This document shows, one piece after another, positions 1 through 11,601 of a stretch of 64,000 bases of DNA. Each line of letters opens with the position of its first letter. Position 1 is the first letter of the stretch. The stretch is from Chromobotia macracanthus (Eukaryota > Chordata > Actinopteri > Cypriniformes > Botiidae). The notes under the pieces were generated by a model, which saw only the letters and a list, made by a program, of their open reading frames with translations, did no database searches and was not told the DNA's origin. Made by a program: the position numbers and the translations under genes. The stretch lies in contig JAZGTH010000065.1 in assembly GCA_036877525.1 (NCBI GenBank), positions 7,351,001 to 7,415,000 of the forward strand, given 5' to 3'.

Positions 1-3000
1 CTATCTGGCTGCCTGCTTTTTTTTAAACCAGTCCATTCTGTTTGTCATTTCCCCCTGAGGACACATTCTCAGGGATGTAATGGTGTAGAAAATTATTGAT
101 ATTAGAGAATCACTTCTCTTGAAAATCTTTTACTCTCCTATCATTTGATGACATTAGATCCTTTAGCAAATTTCACATTTCATCAAGACAAAGACCTCGG
201 TTTTCTTTTGGTATTTTTTCACCAGGGCACTCTGAAAGCTAACCATAGTTGACATCTGATTAGCAAACAACAGCATGCATACAACATTTTTTCACGAAAC
301 GTCATTTTGGGCACATTGTTTTCAAAGTAAGCTAGATGGCATTATATTGAGTAATTATGACCCCTAAAGTTAAATCTGACAAAGCAACATTATAATCCAT
401 CACTGATTATTATCAATTTCATTAAGAATTTTATACATTTTTGGAATTAAGGACTAATAAGAAGACAATGAAGCTTTCAACAAATGGGTGAGGCCTCCGA
501 ATAAATAGGAAATGGCTGTAATAAAAAAAAATAATGCTCCCTTCCTTCAGCCACTCAAGCATTAACTAACAAATATTATTCCACAGGCCTGTTAATGTTT
601 TATAAATACATTAAATAAAATTAATATGTTTTTAAACTGTCAGGTTCTAATAGGCTATTTTTAATGTTATGTTTCTTTGTTATATGTAATAGTTATGGTA
701 AATAGTTACCAAACAATAGACTGTATTTTTTGCAATTAACTATTTTGCAATTACTTACTATACCTCAAATGCATGCCGTTACACCATAGTGCACTGAAAA
801 CATTCACTGAGCTGTATCTGGCTCACTCTTCTAATGTAAAGCGATATCAAAAGATACATTATATAAACAACACTGACTGTGATTATCATGTGTAATTTAA
901 TAGAACTGAGTTTAAGACAATAAGGGAGGGATGATATTTTATTCATTTAATTTTGAATTTCATTATATAAATCTAATTTAAACTGAATGGTAGTTTTATC
1001 CTGTGACCTTGGACTTAGTTTACTGCAATTACTGAAGTCTAGCTACAGTACGTTTTCCTTTTGTGTAATGAGGGGGAAATGCCATTTAACAGAATTATGG
1101 AAATGCAAAAGTAATAAGCCTGACATATTAGTAGCATTAGCGTTCAGGTGGCCATTGGCTGCTATTGCTATGCCACACTAATAGCTTTCTTTGTAGTCCT
1201 TTTTTAATTCTTGTAGTCACCATATGTCCTGAAAGAAGTGCTGTGGACTGTAAATGTATGAATCTGTATTAATTTTTACAATATGTTGTGTACTGGTGGG
1301 TTGCAATATAATTAAAAAGACCAGTGCAGTTTTTTGTGTTTTTAGATATTACTGCCATATCAGTGCTATGTTAGTGCAGTAAATTAGAAGAACAATATTT
1401 GAATCAATGTTTTCTAAACATATATTTACAAAGATGATCTATTATATATCCCAATAATCATAGTTTATGAGATTTCTGATTGCAAAGTAATATTATACGT
1501 GTTTCTTTTATCAATTAACTCAGAGCATGTGTTAGGGATTTCCCCAGGTTGCCATAGCTCTTGTTTTCACAGCACGTATGGGTAGTAACAGAGGAGAAGA
1601 GAAATAACTCAGAGGCTTGCAGCAGAGGTCCCTTGGACAACATTACATCTCTGTAAGAAGCATTTGTCAGAAGGCAACCTATTTCTTCTCACCTGCCACA
1701 GTCATTGATTGGCTTTGTGTTCCAAAAAAGTGATCTATGTAGCCTACATATACCAGCAAGATGAATTTCATAGACTGCAGTCTCTTGATCCCTGTATAAC
1801 AATATCAGGAGACCACAGAGAAGAAAATTAATTTATTTTATTCAATGTCTATGAGACGTTGAGGAATGTCTCACAGACAGAGAAAAACAGAGGAATCTTC
1901 TTTTCTAACTTCTTTTTACTTAGTAATTATGTAACATTTTACTTAGTAATTATGGTGATAATGAGAGATCTTGGGCTGACCGCTAATATGAGATATAGAG
2001 CATTATTTATCCTATTGATCCAGTAGAAAAGATAACAGGACATGAAATAACATATTGTGTTTTTCTTGTGTATTTTTCAAGCCTGAATCTCACGCATAGC
2101 ACGTAAATTAATTTTATTCTGAAGCATCAGTTTTAAGATGGCAAGCAAGTCTTTTGTCTTTATAAGTTTATCAGTTTCGTTTCCTTGTGCTACGTTTGCT
2201 TGAGTGGCTGGTTTCTCATTTTTTGTTGTACTAATTTGAAGTGGTAAATAAGTTTTTGTTTGGAACCACTGTGGATGTTTAGGGAATTCTTGTTTATAAC
2301 GGAATCTGACAATTTATTCTAGACAGCTGCACCTCTGACAGGCTATCATTAGCTCCAAATTCTTGGGAGATGTTTTGTTCCCCAAAGACTGAGACAGATT
2401 GCAAAGTCTAGGAATTACATGATATAATTAAGGTTTACCTTTCATTAAGAAGAGTGTCTAAGAGAGAGCGATGATCTGTATTTTCTGTTGATGCCCTTCA
2501 CATCAATGTGAGCCTTCCTCTGACATATGACTTTAACTAATTACAGCATTTCTTAATCTTTCTCGATCTTTTTACCCAATATCAAATGTGACAGTTAGAA
2601 ATCAAACAAAAGTTCTAGGCAATAATTTATGGGTAGAGTACAACACTGATATCCTAAATTCATTGTAATCCTTTCTGTTGGAGATACAATTACTCCAGTA
2701 ATGGATAAAGCAGAACTACAGTAACTTACAGCAATATGGACTGAATAATTAGTGTCTCTGTGATATCTGCTTAATGCTACATTCTAGAACTTCTTTGCAG
2801 CTGTAATATTTGTCATTGCTGAGTTCTTAATGCATTCTGCAGATGTGCGGGTCCTAATGGCAAGACTCTTAATGGGGTTATTATCATTCACTGATATCTA
2901 AGTCCAATTATGTTCTATAAAACAAAATTCCCTCTTTAAGAAAGAAACTCACTTAAACCATTGGGGCAGGTGGTACACCCAACGGTCTTTGAACAAAAGC

Positions 3001-3510
3001 AGGCTCAATAACAAAAGAGGCAGTGACAGGGGAAAAACTGCCATTATTATCAAAAGATGGTGCCTTTGTAGTTTTCCAACTATGTCAGAGTGAGAAGGTA
3101 CATCCATACATTATAAAGACAGACAGGTAGTGGAGGGGTTGTAGAAACAGAGACAAACAGGGAAAAAGAGAAGAGGAAAAAAATAAACTTCTGTGTAACT
3201 TAATATCATATAGTCTTCTAGACTGGCACCTCTTTTCTTCTTGGTTTTATATTCTCAGGTTTTTAAAGGCTCTAGTATTTTTGTTTCCTTATTTTTGCAA
3301 CCCAACAGAATATTCAGTGTGTTATCATAGTCTGTTTATACTGATGTGTAAAAGGAATTTGTGAACAAAGTATAAATACAGAATTGTTGGTTTGTGAAGT
3401 GAGCTGTGCTGGTAAGAGCACAGAAAATGTGTTATATACTGTAATATAGAGACAGATAAGAGAACTAGGAACAGGCAGAGCCAGACCAGAACAAAGCTTT
3501 ACTCTCTTAC
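1..3510. other. noncoding AT-rich DNA, no gene seen
   Basis: Short open frames here lack paired splice signals and read as random AT-rich translation. An 18-bp direct duplication with 23-bp period lies at 1914-1931 and 1937-1954 (core ACTTAGTAATTATG). I recognise no repeat family, RNA gene or promoter. It may be intron or intergenic DNA; alignment to other fish would be needed to find conserved noncoding elements. Confidence 0.6.
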
Positions 3511-3577
3511 CTTTAAATTACATTCACAAGGGTCCTGCTCTACAGAGTGCGTCCCAGTGAAAATGAGACCATTAGCA
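3511..3577 (-). CDS. candidate internal coding exon, unknown protein
   Basis: On the minus strand a 67-bp segment sits between a pyrimidine-rich acceptor (CCCCCTTGTCCCAG) and a strong donor (AAAG|GTAAGAG). Only one of three frames is open. It starts with one base finishing a split codon and then gives 22 residues, with SVEQDPCECNLK at the C-terminal end, finishing on a complete codon. The CxC pattern would suit an extracellular module, but I recognise no family. It lies 7.6 kb downstream, on the same strand, of the better exon pair at 11152-11405, so it could belong to the same gene. However, that pair ends in phase 0 and this exon enters in phase 2, so at least one exon would have to lie between. 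A chance match of splice signals is quite possible. Confidence 0.3.
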
Positions 3578-4697
3578 CTGGGACAAGGGGGTCCCAGTCG
3601 AAGCATCCACCACACCATATGGGCCTCTCTGATTATGTTGAGTATCAGAGAGAATCAGAGAGAAACCAAGTTTCAGGTGTGTGATTTTATTACAGCAGCA
3701 TTTTCAGTGGTAGAAGCATTTTATCATGATTTTAAAGACACCCAGTGAGACAGACTCAGTAACTGAGAATGATGTGCAATCATCTTGCATTCCCTGTCAA
3801 TCCCTAGCAGTAATGTATTCACAGATAATACAAGAGGCCTCTAACAGACATAAGCAAAATCATGCTGTCATGGAAATGACAAAGTGAGCAGGAGAGAGAG
3901 CAAATGAAAGCAAATGTAGTTAAAAAAATATAGTTGAAAAGATCCTGTTGTTACATTAGGCTAGATGGCCATTCCAGAAACTTTAATTTTTAAAAACTAA
4001 ACTGACCATCTGAGCTATTCAAATGAAGCCTATGTCTTTGTTCAGACCAAGGCAGCTGGTGATGTGAGGTGTGTTACCAGGTGGCAGCTGATTAATTTTT
4101 ATGAAGGCAACACTGTGTGACTCTTGAATGCCTTTTGTCACATGCCATTAGTCACTTTGAAAGACATCAAGGTAATGGATTGTGCCCATTTTTCCTCGCT
4201 ACCCAGCTCAGGAGAATTTATCTGTGATTGATGGTGGATCACTCCAAACTGCTTGACAGAACTTTCCATTTAGGCTAAGGAAATTGCTCTTTTCCTTCTG
4301 TAAGCTCCTTCATGAACTGAATGGTTGGACTGCATTCACAATACTGCCAAGTTCAACAATAAAACAGTGATTGATATCGCTTTACATTAGAAGCCAATTA
4401 CGTCTATCTTTTGACCCTAATGAAATAGATCTTACTGAGAAGAATACCAAATGCATTTGAAAAAAGGCAGATTTTTACAATGGCGTTGTTGGATAACATG
4501 ACATGATTTGTTTATTTGTCAAACTGTCAAAAGCTGTGAACTTTAAATGCCTAAACATTTAGTTGTAAATTGACTTCAGTCTTGGCTCATAATCAGTAAT
4601 CATTGGAATAGGCAAACAAACTAGTTCATACCTATCACAAACCATATCACCAGTCATTAACTTATTGCCACACAATTCCTTAAAAATAAATAGCATT
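3578..4697. other. noncoding DNA, nothing recognised
   Basis: No convincing exon, repeat family or RNA gene. Composition is like the surroundings. Confidence 0.55.
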
Positions 4698-4740
4698 GTT
4701 TTATTCACTGTAGGCAGTGAATAAAACACTGCCTACAGTG
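4698..4740. repeat. nested perfect inverted repeats (two exclusive hairpins)
   Basis: Two perfect inverted repeats share a middle arm. The first is GTTTTATTCACTG (4698-4710), loop TAGG, and its complement at 4715-4727. The second is CACTGTAGGCAGTG (4706-4719), a 7-nt spacer, and its complement at 4727-4740. Because the arms overlap, only one hairpin can form at a time on a given strand. No transposon ends or target duplication are obvious. The stems are short for a microRNA precursor. Confidence 0.85.
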
Positions 4741-5609
4741 TTTTAGTCTCTTTGACTTTTTTCAGTGTAGGCAGGTCTTTATATATTAGATTATCTTCAC
4801 TGGTTTAGACACACCAGCCAACGGCAGCCAACACCGAAATATACTGCTCAGTAAAGCTGTAGATGCATCACAGAACAGAGGCTGCGTTATATATGAGCTG
4901 TATTTCACCAGTCAAAGGAATCGTTCTAGTACAACCCACCTGGGATCCTCACTTGGTTTTTCTTCTCTAAACTTCTCTGAGACTTTGTGGGCAAACAGAG
5001 AAAAGCAAAATCATATTCAGCACCATGTATGTTTAGAATTTGCACTGCCAAAATAAGAAAAACTGTGAATAGAAGAATTCTTGAAAGATGTCTATGAGAA
5101 CTATTCTGTGGTGTAAAGCAAACGTTCTTTTGAATCTTTTATTCTATCCATCAGAATAGTGGCACCTATATTACAGCAGGGCATTTACATAATATTTCAA
5201 ATTATCCTGCTGAATTTCAATCAAAGCCTTTTAGAATTGTCTATTTACTTAAGAAGTTTTATATCTAAGTGGTGACCATTGATGGGGCCTCTTGAATAAT
5301 TATATAACTACTAGAATGTGTTGATGACGCAAAATACAGGGAAATCTGGAATATACTTATTATTGAAATATACTACCAAGCTACTACAAAGAATGAAAGC
5401 ATTTGAGACGATTCAATAATTAAATGAAATTCAACAAAATCATCTTTCCTTTTATATAGTAGTGTGTTGTGTCCCATATATGTGAATCCTTGTAACATGT
5501 CCCCTGCTTCAAGGAAATGGGTGTTTTTAGTTAATCAGCAGTGAACCCTTTTGAGTGGGAGACATCTACCGAATGGCTGACATTTGGTTTGAAGCATAAA
5601 AGTACTTAC
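4741..5609. other. noncoding DNA, nothing recognised
   Basis: No open frame with splice support and no recognised repeat. Confidence 0.55.
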
Positions 5610-5696
5610 CAGGAATATCCAATTGGTAGTGACACTTGCCTGTAGCCACCTTGAAGGTTTTCGAAACATGCATCATTGGCAAAACTTGAAATTCCT
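5610..5696 (-). CDS. candidate internal exon, frame uncertain
   Basis: On the minus strand a pyrimidine-rich stretch ending TCTCACTGGTCTCCAG is followed, 87 bp later, by an excellent donor (CCTG|GTAAGTAC). Two frames stay open: one contains VSKTFKVATGKCHYQLDIP, the other FANDACFENLQGGYRQVSL. The third stops early. The acceptor is ambiguous because AG occurs twice in a row (AGAG), which would shift the start by two bases. Neither reading resembles a protein I know. It lies downstream, in the same direction, of the exon pair near 11.2 kb, but no frame choice gives a simple phase match from that pair into this exon and on to 3511-3577. It could equally be a conserved noncoding element or chance. 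Confidence 0.28.
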
Positions 5697-6622
5697 CTGG
5701 AGACCAGTGAGAACTGTGACACGGGAAACAAACAGACCAAAGAAACAATGTCCTTGAGGTCCTGTGGACATTTAACTATTTTATTTCTTTGTCTTCTGCC
5801 ATTTGATCCCGAACACAATGGTTCAGTGGTTGCACAGAATAGAGCACTGTATACAGATACAGGTAATTTACTGTTACAATACAGACACAGGCAAGCTTTG
5901 AGCTGAGATATTGTGATCAATCTTAGATTGCTTTAAATTAAGTTGCACCATATCTGGAAATACAAGACAAAAGGGAAAACACAGACATTTTCTAGGTAGA
6001 TTTAATTTGTCACCAAAAGTAAACAACAGCTTTAAGCATTATTTTAAATACAAGGGCATAGAGGGACACTAATTAAAAGCTATTAATCATTTACCACCAA
6101 ATGCATCAACCAGGGCATTGGTTGCTACTGGGTAGAAACACTTAACCCCTAAACAGAATTGTAATTGTTACAAATACATCTCATTGAATACCCATTGCAT
6201 TGTACATCATGGGCCGAGTTGATCCAGTGTGTTGTTACTTTAAGTCCAGCTCATCTTGTTGCATCAAACCCTCTCTTACCGCTCATTTTATGCAAGTGTT
6301 CAATCCCTTATTAGCATCATGCAGTGATAACCTCCATTGTCATGGTTCAAAAGCTATTCCTGCAATTCAGCTGTTTCCCATAATCACTCTCCACTAGAGC
6401 AAATGCAGAACAAGGACTGAGTCTGATAATTATCTCATTTACCCTCAACATCTTTGGTGCCCTGAAAATATGGGCCTAATGTCCTCTTGAAAAGACCTGA
6501 ATCACATTTATTAGAACACATTTCTCCTGCAGTATTGAACATGGAGAAAATAAATGTGATGACCGTGAGCATATTTTTTTCAAATGCATTATTCATGTGT
6601 TTTTTTAACTCATCTTTTATAG
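5697..6622. other. noncoding DNA, nothing recognised
   Basis: The segment around 6190-6330 is somewhat richer in GC and low in simple sequence, as conserved noncoding elements often are, but I cannot show conservation from one sequence. Confidence 0.5.
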
Positions 6623-6751
6623 GTGGTGTGGTGGTCTTGTTAGAAACACGAGTCAGGCACATTGTCTGGGTTCAGATATACTCAGTAGGTCAGTGGACTT
6701 GGGAGGTGGATGCTGGGATATTTTCAGCCATTTTCACTGGGATTCATTTTG
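6623..6751 (+). CDS. weak candidate exon, hydrophobic reading
   Basis: On the plus strand a T-rich tract ending CATCTTTTATAG precedes a 129-bp segment that ends at a GTATGT donor. The segment is a multiple of three and starts and ends in phase 1. The open frame is rich in V, I and W (for example HIVWVQIYSVGQWTWEVDAG). I know no family with this pattern, and a stop-free 129 bp is not rare. There is no partner exon on this strand nearby. Most likely a chance combination. Confidence 0.15.
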
Positions 6752-9700
6752 GTATGTTTTGTCGCTGTGATTTTCTGATTAGTTTATTCCTCATAAGTGT
6801 AAAGGAGAAAAGGGTTTGAAATTTCACATTAGAAAAGATTACATGCCTGGGGTTTGTACAATCAGCAAAATTAATTCTAATACAGATTTATAAAATAAAT
6901 GTATAAAATGGAATTATGTATAGAGAGACACCAAGTCAAATTTTGGTGATTGGTAAAACTTATAAATCTGGTACATTTATTCTGCATCTTAACATTTACA
7001 ATTAAAATGTGATTGATAACATCCATAAATGTAATGGATTTAAAAACAGTAAGACTAGCAACTTACCAAGAATAACTATTTAATAAGAGGACAAGACACA
7101 AACAGTTAAGGATGAGTCAAGAAACAGGGATGAGTATAATCACACAATCTACACTATGAATATGTTTTAATAAATTGGTCTCACTATAATATCAAAGATA
7201 ATTTAGTTTTTAATACATTTTGAGATACATGCTGAGTTATAACTACTGTGCAATTTGTTATTGTAAATGTATAGTCTCTTTTCTTTAGTTTCACTTTTTA
7301 AATGATAAAATTTCATAAACAGCATTATTGTTTTTATTGACTTTCTTGGGGCACAGCTGGATAGCTGGAAAGATGAATAAAAAACAGGCCAGTCAGAAAC
7401 ACCAAGCATAAAAACATAAAATTTAAACAAAATGGAAACAAAATGACTGAATTGAGTGTCAGGGCCCACAAGGGGTGCAGGGATGGAGGGCATCAGACAG
7501 GGGAGCGTCGTTAGTTCGGGTGAAAAGGTTTCTGTCCTTTATGTTGCAGGAATTCAGAAGATGCACCGCTGGGTCTGTTTTCCTTCTGACTGTTTTGGCT
7601 TGCAGAGAGCCAAGTGGAATGAAAGGAAGAGGAGAAACAGCATGTAGAAGGTTTGAAAAGGGAGGGGTGGCAGGTAGAGGTGAGTTTGGAGCAGTGGGAG
7701 TGTGAGGAAATGAAAGCTGTGGGGCATATGACCCTAAACCGCGGCTCCATTTGTGTTCACTGTTTGAAATGGTTGCGCCCCCCTGGTAATTGTTTAAAAA
7801 TGGCTGACTTCATGTGCCTTGTGTATGTGAAACCAGCCTCGCTCTCCTCATGAATGTGGTGGCACATAACACATGCATCCAGGTGCCAGATGGTTGCAGG
7901 TAAATGATTTGTTCTGACTTTTGCCTTCAGAGTGCTAAAACAATAGAAGAATTGTTTGACAAATGTTTGTGTTCATTGATAAGAAAATCAGCGAGCTTGA
8001 GTTTGTGTATCTGTTTACCGATCTGTCTTGTGCCGTGACAGTAGACAGACTGCAGATGCACCAACATGCATATGCATAAAATCTTACGTATAATTTTTAT
8101 GATAGCAAATTCCATTTTGGTGCCCTACCACATCTATGCTCCCATTAAGTAGCATATTGAAACTTTATTAAATTAAACACTTTGTTTACAAAAAAGCAAG
8201 AGTTTATTACAGGTATAAGCTAATACAGTACAAAGATTTTGTGATTGTGACAAGTATAAAGATTTGTTATTTGTGAGACTTGGCTGAGTTTGCTGCTGTG
8301 TGGATGGATGTGGGTGGGAATCTGATGGTTTCACTTCTAGTTTCTGATTTCAAGCTGCTTCAGTATAACGGGCAGTCTGGCCCTGCTTCTAGCCACACAG
8401 CACATCTTCAAGAAAGAAGCTCTGGAGTCCTGAGTGCATTTATAAAATACGGCTGAACCTACGTTTGAAGCAGGGGCTTGTGGGTAAAATGTTGTTTTTG
8501 CAAAGTCAAAGTAACATTAAATTAAAAGCCTCTTTTGTTATGTACCAGATTTAAGATAATTGGATAATATAAGCATTAATCTGCTGATGTAGATCTTTGT
8601 GGAACTGCAATGATCGAGATTCATTAGAATCTTGGAAAACAGTAGCTGTAATCTTGGAAAACACAAACTGTAAACAAACTCCATAATTAGGTCATAGGAT
8701 AAAAAAATCCAGAACATGGCAATTGCATTTGGACTGTAAGCAAGGTTTAATATTTTTTTATTTATTGCTATTTTCTTGTAAGACATTTTCTTGTATTTTC
8801 TTGAGCACCCTCTCTGTGGGTCCAAACTCCCTTCCAGCTCAAGGCCCCAGTGGCATTTTATACCTTTTTGCCAGTCACCCTATCAAGGGTGAGGAATTCA
8901 TAGAGACCTGTTCCCAAGACTAAATCCATTGGCCTTGCTCCCAGCCAGACGGCTATCATCTGAGAGAGAGAGAGAGCTCATCTATCTTTTCTTTAACCGA
9001 CACAGCTCCTTGCATTGTTCTTACAGTAGCAGTAAGGGGGCTCTTTAAAACGCAGAGCTTATTTATCTAAAAACAATATTAAACACATCATTCTAAATGT
9101 TTGATGAGTGTATATAATCATGCAGCATGTAAATGACCTGTCTTTATTCTTTGATACTTTATTACTTTGATAAGTATTTTTAGTGTAATGAATTATTGTT
9201 TTAATTAAATATTTGTATGTATTTATTGTAGGTAGATACAAGGCTATGTTTGCAAGAAAAATAAATAAATAGCACATCAGTTGTTTGGGTGTGAATACAT
9301 TTTGGTCAGTGTAAATATAAAAAAATGTAATAAAACATGCATTTTAAAGACTACATGTAAAAGCAAAATCAGCACATGTACAGAGAGATAGAGAGAGGTG
9401 TGGGGAAATTATTCATTGTGAAAAGTTCATACAGATTGCCCTGTTTAGTAGGGAAGACACAAAAAACATTGTCTCCAATCACCACCCCAGAATTGCACCA
9501 TCTTGCTGATTGCACTGGCTTGTTGTTTATGCATACCGTCCTCTTGGAGCTGTAGCCATTAGTGGAGGCTGCTCCCGCAAATCCCTCAAGCACACAGCTG
9601 GAGTGTGAAAGACGGTCTGTATCCTGCTAAAAACACTGGCAGGCCATCAGTGGCTATAGGGATATTTGCCATCCAGGGTCAGAAATTGGCCTCTCTCACT

Positions 9701-9854
9701 GAAGGCTTTATTGGAAGTGTCTATAGTAATGCCCTGGGTCGATAAAAGATGCAACAAATAAGAGGTACTTTTAAAGATTGCTTTGCACCGTAATGAATAC
9801 TGCTACTGTTATTTGCATACACTTAACAGCAAAAGCAGAAAGGAAAACAAGACA
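6752..9854. other. noncoding DNA with a GC-richer patch and a short GA repeat
   Basis: The stretch 7440-7800 is clearly richer in G and purines than its flanks, and several overlapping frames are open in it, but none has both splice sites and a recognisable product. A short GA run lies at 8962-8976. The remainder is AT-rich unique DNA in which I see nothing. Confidence 0.5.
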
Positions 9855-9889
9855 CATCTATCTATCTATCATCTATCTATCTATCATCT
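9855..9889. repeat. ATCT tetranucleotide microsatellite, interrupted
   Basis: Two runs of (ATCT) are separated by one shortened unit (ATC), followed by a second shortened unit. Simple sequence, likely polymorphic in length. Confidence 0.9.
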
Positions 9890-11151
9890 CACTTTGAAAC
9901 TGCTTCACTTTGGGCTTTAAGGCTTAATATAATACCACAATATAATTTGCTGCTATCGGTCCGCAGGTGCCAAGATGAATCTTCAATGTTTGCATGCACA
10001 GCATGTGCACAGTTATAAATTAAAATCGAAAGAAAAGCAAAACACTTTTTTTGGACTATTTCTTTAGCCCATGGCTCGTGAAGGAAAGCCATGTAGCTGT
10101 ATTGGAGAGCCTACCTACATATTTACTAGCATAGTGAGACTATGCCAGACCATCTGTCCGGAATTTGTTGGCTCACTTTATAAAACAATTAATCAGGCTA
10201 TCAAAGGCATCTAAGATGGGTCTTTTTTCACACTTAACTATGTCCATACTAAACATATTTGTCTAAATTCCTTAATTCATGAGCACTTTTCATGTAGACT
10301 TTTTGATGTAGTTATTTGTAGCTGTAATGGAAGAATCAGCACTGCATATCCTCTGATGGGTTGACCAACATATATCAAGACAAAAAATATATACAGTACA
10401 GTAAATGCAGGATTCGGGCCACAGTTTACTGTTTGGATAGCTATAGATCAGATGAAAAACTACTGTGCATAGGCTGTTGGTAGAAAATGAGCCAAAGGTA
10501 TGTATGAGATGGTGTCCATTAGAGTTTCCCCCCAGGCTTGCATAGTTTTAGTTTCATTTGTTCCCCTGTTCCACTCTTTATTCTTTAGAAAAGAACTACA
10601 ATGAAAGAATTTCTTGTACATCTACCCATGAATGGGCAATTAAGAGGGTTGAAACGAGCCTCTAATGAATTACAAATTTCTAGAATCTACAGTGTGCATA
10701 TAAAAGAAAGTGGGATTATGAATATTTTAGTTAATTTTGCTCTCCCTTCCCTAGTTATAATGCTCATATTGTTTCCAGCATTCTGAATGTTATTTTACTA
10801 GATGTTATTTTAGTTAAAACTTCAAAGTTTTGCTTCTGCATGTTTTACACTGGAGTGTTTCAACGAACAAAAATTTAAAAAAATCTTTTCAGAGTAAAAA
10901 TAGTTTGGGTTACGTGTCACAGAAAGCAATTAGAAAGTCTTGCTTTGAAATGCATATGATTAATTCACTCACACATTTTTAAATTCTTTTTAATCATGTC
11001 ATTATAAGGAACAAACAAACAAATGATAAAATACATTTGTTAAGTTGTATTATTCCAAATCAAAACATGTATTTTATATCAGGGACATAATATAAAATGT
11101 CTTAATATTACGGACATTTTAGTAGCTGTAACACCCTTGTCTTTCAGTTAC
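9890..11151. other. noncoding DNA, probable intron of the minus-strand gene
   Basis: Directly downstream of the exon donor at 11151, so the 11151 end should be intron on the minus strand. I found no further exon here that starts in phase 0, as the next one must. No recognised repeats. Confidence 0.45.
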
Positions 11152-11272
11152 CTCGTACATTTGTTCTTGGGACAGCACCCTGTTCCTCTTAAAGTTTATG
11201 AAGTTTTGGTAGAGCGATGAAGGAGACCTGTTGTGGGACACATATATATCCTCATACTGGGAAGAGTACCAG
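11152..11272 (-). CDS. internal coding exon of an unidentified gene
   Basis: A 121-bp exon on the minus strand. Upstream is a long polypyrimidine tract ending in TTCTTTTTTTCTCAG; downstream is the donor GAG|GTAACTG. Of three frames only one lacks stops: the first base completes a serine codon (AG|C) begun in the previous exon, then 40 codons run exactly to the donor (phase 0). The reading begins WYSSQYEDIYVSHNRSPSSL and ends NRVLSQEQMYE. It is polar, with a basic patch (FKRNR) and no membrane segment or cysteine. Codons are richer in G/C at third positions than the surrounding AT-rich DNA, as expected for real coding sequence. I do not recognise the family. Its phase and the 77-bp intron link it to the exon at 11350-11405. 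The next exon downstream must begin in phase 0 and was not found with confidence. Confidence 0.72.
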
Positions 11273-11349
11273 CTGAGAAAAAAAGAATGAGAAAAAACTA
11301 TTACCATCTCTACTGGAGGTGGGTGGAATATTGGATGGTGCTGACATAC
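11273..11349 (-). other. short GT-AG intron
   Basis: Starts GTATGTCAGC and ends in a 15-20 base pyrimidine run and CAG on the minus strand. At 77 bp it is typical of short fish introns. Removing it keeps the frame open across both exons and joins AG to C as a serine codon. Confidence 0.7.
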
Positions 11350-11405
11350 CTCAGGAGAAAAAAGCCAGTCTGAACATTGATGACCACATCTTTTGAGACC
11401 ATCAG
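11350..11405 (-). CDS. internal coding exon of the same unidentified gene
   Basis: A 56-bp exon on the minus strand, between the acceptor AGCTCAGCTCATCAG and the donor CTGAG|GTATGTC. It begins in phase 0 and gives 18 codons (LMVSKDVVINVQTGFFLL) plus two bases of a serine codon finished by the next exon. The stretch VINVQTGFFLL is moderately hydrophobic, like a buried strand or part of a membrane segment, but too short to tell. Only this frame is compatible with the open frame of the following exon. The acceptor is weaker in pyrimidines than that of the next exon. The family is unknown to me. Confidence 0.62.
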
Positions 11406-11547
11406 CTGATGAGCTGAGCTGCTAAAGATTTGATCAGTCATTATAAAGTCTTGCGCTTTTCACGTCCTTGAGTCATTCTAGCAGCCTCAGGGAAACGGTA
11501 CTTTTGGAATGGTGAGAAGTGAATGATGTGTCTGTGAACAGGTTTAC

Positions 11548-11601
11548 CATCAGCCCTGTGATTACCCAGCATCTCATTATGACAGACAACCGTGACCCAG
11601 T
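11548..11601 (-). CDS. possible preceding exon of the same gene
   Basis: On the minus strand the acceptor AATATTTAATTACAG is followed by 54 bp to a donor (CTGATG|GTAAAC), or by 36 bp to an earlier donor (GCTGG|GTAATC, exon 11566-11601). Both lengths are multiples of three, so either would enter and leave in phase 0 and fit the exon at 11350-11405 across a 140-160 bp intron. That intron contains a TGACTGATC branch-like site. The reading (TGSRLSVIMRCW...) is not recognisable. A different frame through the same segment stays open to a TAA at 11441, so the true structure here is uncertain. Confidence 0.25.

Noticed and set aside
4698..4740. microRNA precursor
   Set aside because: Stems of 13-14 bp with tiny loops are too short for a normal precursor, and I know no matching microRNA.
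7606..7647. RAKWNERKRRNSM after an AG acceptor, reminiscent of the homeodomain third helix (RRAKWRKRER)
   Set aside because: The match covers only RAKW and basic residues, a stop follows at once, and no other homeodomain exon is present.
9840..9900. CRISPR-like array
   Set aside because: It is a plain ATCT microsatellite. No direct repeats with spacers occur in the window, and the DNA is vertebrate.
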